A stretch of DNA of 6,181 nucleotides from an archaeon (GTDB taxonomy: Archaea > EX4484-52 > B79-G9), in NCBI GenBank assembly GCA_030630425.1, contig DAOVNB010000041.1, forward strand, positions 1 to 6,181, given 5' to 3'. How positions within the stretch are numbered: the stretch's first letter is position 1; each line of letters opens with the position of its first letter. A program made the translations under genes and the position numbers. Below are positions 1-6,181 of the stretch, one piece after another. The notes beneath the pieces were generated by a model. The model saw only the letters and a list, made by a program, of their open reading frames with translations, did not search any database and was not told the DNA's origin.

Positions 1-2343
1 CTGCTTGCTTACAAGAAGTATCTCTTCTGTTTCCCGAACAGCGCGCGAGTCAACAATTTTTCCGGTCTTATCTGTAACCTGAAGATTTATAATGCCTTTT
101 CCACCCCGCCTTGTTATGCGGTAATCATCAATAGCCGTCCTTTTGCCATAACCGCGTTGTGTAACTGTAAGTATTGCTTTTTCAGGATCAAGAATTGTCA
201 TACCGATAACTTTATCGCCGGCAGAAAGCCTTATTCCTTTAACCCCTGCGGCAGTGCGCCCCATTGAACGAACATCTTTCTCGTTGAACCGTATTGCTTT
301 TCCTTCCCTTGTCGGTATAAGTATATCTCTTGTGCCGTCGGTCTCCCGCACTTCAACAAGCATATCACCGTCACGAAGAGTTATGCCGCGGATTCCGCCC
401 TTCCGTGGTTTTGCAAATGCCGACGCTGGTGTCTTTTTGACAACACCTTTCTTTGTTGCCATAATAATGAAATGCTCATCGTCAAAATTGTTCGACCTTA
501 AAATAGCGCATACTTCTTCCCCATCCTTAAGATTCAAAAGGTTTGTGACTGCCCGGCCTTTTGAATACCTTGTGCCTTCAGGAATCTGGTACACTTTAAG
601 CCACCTGACCTGACCTGTGCTTGTAAAAAACAAAAGATAGTCATGCGTGTTTGCAGTAAATATGTCTTTTATGTGATCTTCTTCCTTTGTCGCCATGCCA
701 ATAACGCCTTTGCCGCCTCTTCGCTGCGCCTTGAACTCATCCTGTGACATGCGCTTAACATACCCTGTGTTTGTGATTGCGATTGTGACATTCTCTTTTT
801 CTATAAATGCCTCGTCATCCATCTCGCCTTCAGCAGCATCCTCTATCTTTGTAAGCCGTTCACGGCCGTATTTGTCCCGGATTTCAAGAAGCTCTTTTTT
901 GATTATCGCAAGAACCTTCATTCTGTCCGCAAGTATCGCAGTATACTCTTCAATCTTTTGGAGAAGCTCTTTGTATTCATTATCTATCTTTTCGCGCTCA
1001 AGCCCGGTAAGTCTCTGGAGCTGCATTGTAAGTATGGCGTCAATCTGGATTTTTGATAAAGAGAATCTCTCTGTAAGCCGTTCGTGCGCTTCTTCCCTGT
1101 TTTTCGATGATTTTATTATCTTTATTGTCTCATCAATATTCTCAAGAGCAATTCGAAGGCCTTCAAGTATGTGTGCCCGTTCTTTTGCTTTTTTAAGCAG
1201 GTATTCGGTTCTTCGAGTAACAACCTCAAACCTGTGATCCACATAGCATTGGAGAATTTGGGGCAGGGTAAGTATTCTTGGCTGGTTGTCCACAAGCGCA
1301 AGATTTATCATGCCGTATGTTATTGACATATCTGTATGCTTGTAAAGCTGATTCAATACAATTTCAGGTGTTGCTGTTTTTGTAAGCTCAATCACTACCC
1401 TCATGCCTTCCCTGTCAGACTCATCGCGCAAATCCCTGATTCCTTCTACTTTTTTGTCATTTGCAAGATGCGCCATTGTCTTTATGAGATTGGCCTTGTT
1501 CACCTGGTATGGAAGCTCAGTTATTATTATTCTTGTTTTATCCTTTTTCTCCTCAACTTCAGCCACAGCCCTAACATTTACCTTCCCGCGACCTGATCTG
1601 TATGCTGAAATTATTCCTGACCGCCCGCAAATACGCCCCGCTGTCGGAAAATCAGGACCCTTTACAATGCCTGCAAAATCATCAGCAGTTGTTTCAGGAT
1701 TATCTATAAGTATAATTGTTGCATCAATAATCTCGCGTAAATTATGCGGCGGTATCTTTGTCGCCATACCGACAGCAATACCTTCAGAACCATTTACAAG
1801 CAAGTTCGGAATCATTGAAGGAAGAACAACAGGCTCTTTTAGGGTGTCATCAAAATTAGGGGAAAAATTAACAGTTTCCATATCTATATCTTTTAGCATC
1901 TCTTCTGCGATTTTTGCCATCCTGACTTCTGTATAACGCATAGCTGCTGCCGAATCACCGTCAATGGAGCCAAAATTACCATGGCCGTCAACTAAAGTAT
2001 GATTTAAAGAGAAATTCTGCGCCATCCGAACAATTGTATCATAAACAGCAGTATCGCCGTGCGGGTGGTATTTACCCAAAACCTCACCAACTACCCTCGC
2101 AGACTTTTTGTGCGGCTTATTTGATGCAAGCCCAAGCTCATGCATTGCAAATAAAACTCGCCTGTGCACCGGCTTTAGCCCATCACGCACATCAGGAAGC
2201 GCTCTGCCCACAATGACACTCATGGAATAATCAAGATATGCCTTTTTCATCTCACGAGATATTGCAACAGGCAGAATCTGGGAAGTTGTTTTAGGGGTAT
2301 ACTCTTCCTCTTTTCCATTTGCATCAGTTTTATCTTCATCCAT
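1..2343 (-). CDS. gyrA: DNA gyrase subunit A, 3' end cut by the window edge
   Basis: This is the DNA-cleaving and rejoining subunit of DNA gyrase (A2B2), which uses ATP to add negative supercoils. The frame is open for 781 codons from ATG 2343 to base 1; family members usually have about 800-870 residues, so only the last part of the C-terminal domain is missing. Visible: an acidic N-terminal tail (1-20), [20 protein letters not shown] (36-55), the quinolone-region stretch [12 protein letters not shown] (91-102), the catalytic tyrosine Y137 in AAAMRYTE, a breakage-reunion domain to about 510, then the beta-pinwheel domain. The GyrA box QRRGGKG (540-546, bases 706-726) marks true gyrase rather than ParC. 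Residue 98 is Thr where E. coli has Ser83; this is natural in many gyrases. The start is supported by AAGTGA five bases upstream. It lies 16 nt after gyrB, so the two are almost certainly one operon. Confidence 0.97.
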   Translation of the reverse strand, partial: MDEDKTDANGKEEEYTPKTTSQILPVAISREMKKAYLDYSMSVIVGRALPDVRDGLKPVHRRVLFAMHELGLASNKPHKKSARVVGEVLGKYHPHGDTAVYDTIVRMAQNFSLNHTLVDGHGNFGSIDGDSAAAMRYTEVRMAKIAEEMLKDIDMETVNFSPNFDDTLKEPVVLPSMIPNLLVNGSEGIAVGMATKIPPHNLREIIDATIILIDNPETTADDFAGIVKGPDFPTAGRICGRSGIISAYRSGRGKVNVRAVAEVEEKKDKTRIIITELPYQVNKANLIKTMAHLANDKKVEGIRDLRDESDREGMRVVIELTKTATPEIVLNQLYKHTDMSITYGMINLALVDNQPRILTLPQILQCYVDHRFEVVTRRTEYLLKKAKERAHILEGLRIALENIDETIKIIKSSKNREEAHERLTERFSLSKIQIDAILTMQLQRLTGLEREKIDNEYKELLQKIEEYTAILADRMKVLAIIKKELLEIRDKYGRERLTKIEDAAEGEMDDEAFIEKENVTIAITNTGYVKRMSQDEFKAQRRGGKGVIGMATKEEDHIKDIFTANTHDYLLFFTSTGQVRWLKVYQIPEGTRYSKGRAVTNLLNLKDGEEVCAILRSNNFDDEHFIIMATKKGVVKKTPASAFAKPRKGGIRGITLRDGDMLVEVRETDGTRDILIPTREGKAIRFNEKDVRSMGRTAAGVKGIRLSAGDKVIGMTILDPEKAILTVTQRGYGKRTAIDDYRITRRGGKGIINLQVTDKTGKIVDSRAVRETEEILLVSKQ

Positions 2344-2348
2344 CTAAA

Positions 2349-2354
2349 TCACTT
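2349..2354 (-). promoter_or_regulatory. Ribosome binding site of gyrA
   Basis: The minus strand reads AAGTGA, then five bases (TTTAG), then the ATG at 2343. It matches the GGTGA side of the Shine-Dalgarno pairing. The GTG inside it is in frame with gyrA but is followed by a TAG before the ATG, so it cannot itself be the start. This makes it a control for the same motif upstream of gyrB and the UDG gene. Confidence 0.65.
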
Positions 2355-2359
2355 AATAA

Positions 2360-4279
<1,920 letters not shown>

Positions 4280-4283
4280 TTAT

Positions 4284-4298
4284 CTATAATTTTATATC
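4284..4298 (-). promoter_or_regulatory. Candidate proximal TATA box for the gyrB-gyrA operon
   Basis: The minus strand contains GATATAAAATTATAG, with ATATAAAA at 4297-4290. If this is an archaeal TATA box, transcription would start about 25 bases on, near 4268, leaving a leader of about 13 bases that just includes the AAGTGA site before ATG 4255. The fit in spacing is good. The surrounding DNA is very AT-rich, so similar octamers arise by chance (another lies at 4327-4337), and a bacterial -10 reading is also possible. Confidence 0.4.
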
Positions 4299-4371
4299 TT
4301 AAAAATACCAATCTCTCAATTAATCAGTTTTATAAAATTTGCTATTTTTTTAAAGAACAAAAACATGTCCA

Positions 4372-4392
4372 AAAACGCAAATAGATGTGTTA
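4372..4392 (+). repeat. Palindromic repeat, copy 1
   Basis: A 21-bp element matching copy 2 (4499-4518) at 18 aligned positions, with two substitutions and one gap. Its arms AACGCA and TGTGTT pair on the plus strand with one G-T wobble. It lies about 117 bp upstream of the gyrB ATG. It could be an operator or a transcript stem-loop; the sequence alone does not decide. Confidence 0.4.
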
Positions 4393-4416
4393 TTTCACCC
4401 CTAAAAACCCATAGTA

Positions 4417-4466
4417 TTTTTTAGCCGCAAATGTTTATATAGGTTTGGTGTTGTTTGGCTAAAAAA
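4417..4466. repeat. Perfect 10-bp inverted repeat flanking a TATA-like octamer
   Basis: TTTTTTAGCC at 4417-4426 is the exact reverse complement of GGCTAAAAAA at 4457-4466. The 30-bp spacer contains TTTATATA at 4434-4441, next to the centre of symmetry. The layout suggests a symmetric protein-binding site around a promoter, or a long-loop stem ending in a T run on the minus strand. Functional assignment is inference. Confidence 0.45.
4434..4441. promoter_or_regulatory. TATA-box-like octamer inside the inverted repeat
   Basis: TTTATATA on the plus strand follows the purine- and A-rich CGCAAATG, resembling an archaeal BRE plus TATA box directed rightward. The minus-strand reading TATATAAA would direct transcription toward gyrB with a leader of about 155 bases. 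No protein gene is visible on the plus strand downstream, so either it drives gyrBA from a distal start, drives a short RNA, or is chance. Confidence 0.3.
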
Positions 4467-4475
4467 GAATTATTT

Positions 4476-4518
4476 ATTAAAAAACGAAAATTTTGCCTAA
4501 AACACAATAAATGTGTTA
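4476..4518 (-). terminator. Candidate terminator of the UDG transcription unit
   Basis: Read on the minus strand, a hairpin with six-base arms AACACA and TGTGTT and a five-base loop (4517-4501) is followed by TTTT, and about ten bases further on by ATTTTCGTTTTTT. The stem is short and has only two G-C pairs, so a bacterial intrinsic terminator would be weak; the oligo-T runs alone would be adequate for archaeal termination. It is placed correctly, after the UDG gene and the orphan frame and before the gyrB promoter region. Confidence 0.35.
4499..4518 (+). repeat. Palindromic repeat, copy 2
   Basis: Contains the perfect palindrome AACACAATAAATGTGTT (six-base arms, five-base centre) at 4501-4517 and matches copy 1 at 18 aligned positions, 127 bp away. 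It overlaps the proposed terminator hairpin, so it may be a transcript structure rather than a protein site. Confidence 0.4.
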
Positions 4519-4548
4519 ATAATTAGCTCAACGAAGGTCATGCTTTGC

Positions 4549-4650
4549 CTATAATTGCTTTTCTTTCTTAGGTATAATGAGATGCGCAACATCGGGATAT
4601 TTTTCTTCAATTTTTTCTTCAATCCAATCATCAAAGTTACTTACAACTCG
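4549..4650 (-). pseudogene. Orphan reading frame, possible displaced C-terminus of UDG or gene remnant
   Basis: This frame, shifted by one base from the UDG gene, is open for 33 codons and ends at TAG 4549-4551. It overlaps the last codons of UDG and has no ATG, GTG or TTG start. Its product reads like a real protein end: an acidic amphipathic helix (DDWIEEKIEEKYPD, residues 7-20) followed by a beta-strand-like HLIIP and a basic tail KKEKQL. Removing one base in the ATGACG around 4650-4655 would fuse it to UDG, giving a C-terminal extension of about 30 residues. It could be a recent frameshift, a sequencing error, a remnant of a lost gene, or chance. I do not recognise the sequence. A competing 44-codon ATG frame (4631-4497) overlaps it. 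Confidence 0.3.
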
Positions 4651-5224
4651 TCATGGCGCGCCCGACTGCCTTAAAATCTTCAAGCAATGTGCTCATCATA
4701 TCCGCGTTATAGCCGGCAACAGACGGATGATACTGCGGACTTATTTTTATGCACCCAAACAAACTATTCACCGTGTATGTTTTGCCATGTGCCTCGCTGA
4801 TTCTTTCTTTTCTAAGGCCGTATTTTTCAAAAATAAACGCGCATGCAAACCGCCCCAAAGGAACAAGGACTCTTGGGCTAATAATTGAAATCTGGCGGTC
4901 AAGGTATGGCTTGCATGCGTTAATCTGTTCTTCTGTCGGGTCATTGTTATGAGGCGGCTTGCATTTCACAATGCTTGTTATGTATGTGTCTTTTCGCAAA
5001 AGATTAATGGAACTCAACAGTTTATTCAGTATTTCGCCTGCTTTTCCTATAAACGCCCTCCCTGTCAAATCCTCGTTATATCCCGGTGCCTCGCCAATGA
5101 GCATCACATCTGCATCCAGATTGCCCCTGTCTGTAAGCGGTTTTATTCTTGTCCTGCACAGGTCGCATTTTTTGCAGTTTCTGATTTCGTCTTCCAAGAT
5201 CTCAATTGCTTCTTTTTTGTCCAC
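4637..5224 (-). CDS. Family 4 (iron-sulfur) uracil-DNA glycosylase
   Basis: This enzyme removes uracil, formed mostly by cytosine deamination, from DNA and starts base-excision repair. From GTG 5224 it has 195 residues, normal for the family. Four cysteines fit the [4Fe-4S] cluster: C17 and C20 (CKKC), C88 (KCKPP) and C104 (NACKPYL); C23 is an extra nearby cysteine. Motif A is GEAPGYNED (44-52), followed by TGRAFIGKAG (54-63, with Ala where Pro is usual); LGRFA is at 123-127 and the catalytic-loop motif HPS at 166-168. An upstream in-frame GTG at 5233 would add three residues, but it lies in the AGTGA ribosome-binding site at the same nine-base distance as for gyrB. The start lies within the end of the DUF89 gene (23-nt overlap), suggesting coupled translation. 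The C-terminus (AMTSCK) is short and without a visible PCNA-binding motif; see the orphan frame that follows. Confidence 0.93.
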   Translation of the reverse strand: MDKKEAIEILEDEIRNCKKCDLCRTRIKPLTDRGNLDADVMLIGEAPGYNEDLTGRAFIGKAGEILNKLLSSINLLRKDTYITSIVKCKPPHNNDPTEEQINACKPYLDRQISIISPRVLVPLGRFACAFIFEKYGLRKERISEAHGKTYTVNSLFGCIKISPQYHPSVAGYNADMMSTLLEDFKAVGRAMTSCK

Positions 5225-6089
5225 AGTTCTCACTCTTATTGCACTTAAGCACAGGAGTCATTAAACCCACATTCAAATCCCTGGCAATTACAGCGCATTT
5301 TGCAATCAACAGAAAATAGATATTGGCATCAATATCGCTTAAACGCTCATAATTTCCCTGCCCTTTGGATATGACCATATCAACGCTTTTCAGATAATTG
5401 ACAGATTCCATGTATTTTGCGCTTTTAGAAAGAAACTCCCCGTCAAGTGTCTTGATTTCAACATATTTCAGGCAGCTCAGGCCAACAGCATCAGCATCAG
5501 TCATGGTTGCGTCATTGATTATGGGTTTTGCTTTAACAAAAAAATGAATTATGCACTCTTTATTAAGTGTTCTGATTTTTTCAACCAGTAACCGGTCAAT
5601 CACTATTTCACCGGAGTTGTCTGCAAAATAGGCAATCACCTTTGCATCCATAACATCTTTTTTAAATTTGCCATAATCATTTATTGCAAAATCTTCCTTC
5701 AAAATCCTGTTTATTGTTTCAGTAAGGTTGTAATCAGAATTTGCCGCAAAATCCATTATGTTTCCTGCAATTGCCGCCTTTACAGCAGTCAAAAGCGAAT
5801 CTTTCGAATCCCTCATAGTATTTTTCAATGTGGGCGCAAGGCTTAAAGCATGCTCATTATCCCTTTTCTTTATTCCCTCATACGGGTCTTCAATTCCTGT
5901 TATATCAGATATTTTTTCATAAACAAGTCTTGCAAATTCAGGCGGCTTTTTGTCCAAATCAATCTCTGAAAACATTTTCATAACTTCTTTTACTGCCTTT
6001 TCCTGTACTTGCGAGTCAGAAACAGACAGCTTTAAAACCTTTATTGCCTGATTCAAAAAACAAGGCAAGCATTCAATATATGTTTTCAT
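5202..6089 (-). CDS. DUF89 family protein, predicted metal-dependent phosphatase
   Basis: A 295-residue member of the DUF89 family, metal-dependent phosphatases implicated in metabolite damage control (removal of damaged or surplus phospho-metabolites); the exact substrate cannot be read from the sequence. Family marks are visible in order: an N-terminal ECLPC (cysteines 7 and 10) typical of the archaeal and bacterial subfamily, a helical N-terminal part, the metal site FADNSGE (155-161; D157, N158), KAKPIINDATMTDA (186-199; N192, D193, D198), and the phosphate-site motif SKGQGNYE (241-248). The C-terminal CNKSENC (283-289) adds a second cysteine pair. No signal peptide or membrane segment, so cytoplasmic. 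ATG 6089 is preceded by GAGGGA and five bases. It starts 13 nt after the upstream partial gene and its last 23 bases overlap the UDG gene, placing all three in one unit. Confidence 0.9.
   Translation of the reverse strand: MKTYIECLPCFLNQAIKVLKLSVSDSQVQEKAVKEVMKMFSEIDLDKKPPEFARLVYEKISDITGIEDPYEGIKKRDNEHALSLAPTLKNTMRDSKDSLLTAVKAAIAGNIMDFAANSDYNLTETINRILKEDFAINDYGKFKKDVMDAKVIAYFADNSGEIVIDRLLVEKIRTLNKECIIHFFVKAKPIINDATMTDADAVGLSCLKYVEIKTLDGEFLSKSAKYMESVNYLKSVDMVISKGQGNYERLSDIDANIYFLLIAKCAVIARDLNVGLMTPVLKCNKSENCGQKRSN
5230..5234 (-). promoter_or_regulatory. Ribosome binding site of the UDG gene, inside the DUF89 gene
   Basis: The minus strand reads AGTGA, five bases (GAACT), then GTG at 5224. The spacing equals that of the gyrA and gyrB sites and decides between the two in-frame GTG codons (5233 and 5224) in favour of 5224. 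Confidence 0.5.
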
Positions 6090-6093
6090 ATAA

Positions 6094-6099
6094 ATCCCT
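6094..6099 (-). promoter_or_regulatory. Ribosome binding site of the DUF89 gene
   Basis: The minus strand reads GAGGGA, five bases (TTTAT), then ATG 6089. It is the only site in the window of the GAGG type rather than AGTGA, but it sits in the same register. Confidence 0.55.
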
Positions 6100-6102
6100 C
6101 AA

Positions 6103-6181
6103 TTAAATTATTCCCTCGCAAGAAAGCTTGGATGCGATTTTATCAAACAGCGCTTCAAACTTCGGGTTAAAAACAACAACA
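6103..6181 (-). CDS. C-terminal fragment of an unidentified gene, 5' part beyond the window
   Basis: The last 25 codons of a reading frame enter from the right edge and stop at TAA 6103-6105. The visible peptide includes FNPKFEALFDKI and ends SKLSCEGII. It looks like a helix followed by a short strand, with ordinary codon use. The other minus-strand frame checked from the edge stops at once. It is 13 nt upstream of the DUF89 gene on the same strand, so probably co-transcribed. I do not recognise the family from so short a piece. Confidence 0.55.
   Translation of the reverse strand, partial: VVVFNPKFEALFDKIASKLSCEGII

Noticed and set aside
695..1237. 180-codon open frame on the plus strand
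   Set aside because: It lies wholly inside gyrA on the other strand; its product is a low-complexity, serine-rich sequence with no family resemblance, as expected for the complement of a coding region.
1403..1936. 177-codon open frame on the plus strand
   Set aside because: Also antisense to gyrA, in a segment with intact GyrA motifs; serine and isoleucine rich and without its own ribosome-binding site.
2032..2061. Thr at the E. coli GyrA Ser83 position as a quinolone-resistance change
   Set aside because: Threonine is the natural residue here in many wild-type gyrases, and the Asp87 equivalent (D102) is unchanged, so resistance cannot be inferred.
4497..4631. 44-codon minus-strand ATG frame after UDG, lysine-rich, preceded by AAGTAA five bases upstream
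   Set aside because: The upstream match to AAGTGA is imperfect, the frame runs into the proposed terminator hairpin, and the overlapping acidic frame looks more protein-like. Kept only as an alternative.
4623..4640. TGATGA resembling box C of a C/D guide RNA
   Set aside because: No box D (CTGA) at a suitable distance and no terminal stem.
4577..5264. Plus-strand frames opposite UDG and the DUF89 end
   Set aside because: Antisense to a gene with a complete cysteine set and catalytic motifs; overlapping one another and without plausible products.

Overview
The window is a compact, moderately AT-rich stretch in which every convincing gene lies on the minus strand. Read in the direction of transcription (high to low coordinates) it holds: the last 25 codons of an unidentified gene (6181-6103); a DUF89-family metal-dependent phosphatase (6089-5202); a family 4 iron-sulfur uracil-DNA glycosylase (5224-4637) whose start overlaps the end of the DUF89 gene; a short AT-rich region with an orphan reading frame, repeats and promoter-like elements (4636-4256); DNA gyrase subunit B (4255-2360); and DNA gyrase subunit A (2343 to beyond the left edge).

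The organism is most likely an archaeon, perhaps euryarchaeal or DPANN-like, but this is inference. The ribosome-binding sites use the GGTGA side of the anti-Shine-Dalgarno pairing, in a fixed register (GTGA, five bases, start codon, seen three times). The non-coding region carries TATA-box-like octamers (TTTATATA, ATATAAAA), ATA is a common isoleucine codon, and the gene families present are all known in archaea. None of this excludes a bacterium from a poorly sampled phylum. The gyrase genes themselves are bacterial in type, as expected if archaeal gyrase was acquired by transfer.

There are two transcription units by layout. The upstream unit (unknown gene, DUF89, UDG) is tightly packed: 13 nt between the first two genes and a 23-nt overlap between DUF89 and UDG, which suggests translational coupling of a metabolite damage-control phosphatase with a DNA uracil-repair enzyme. 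The downstream unit is gyrB-gyrA, 16 nt apart, making the two subunits of the A2B2 enzyme that introduces negative supercoils. All catalytic and nucleotide-binding motifs of both gyrase subunits are intact, including the GyrA box that separates gyrase from topoisomerase IV.

The main unexplained material lies between UDG and gyrB: a 33-codon orphan frame that reads like the C-terminus of a protein, two copies of a roughly 20-bp palindromic element 127 bp apart, and a perfect 10-bp inverted repeat centred on a TATA-like sequence. No RNA gene, CRISPR array, insertion sequence or phage feature was seen. I see no clearly new multi-gene system here; the interest is in the gyrB upstream region and in the UDG-DUF89 pairing.
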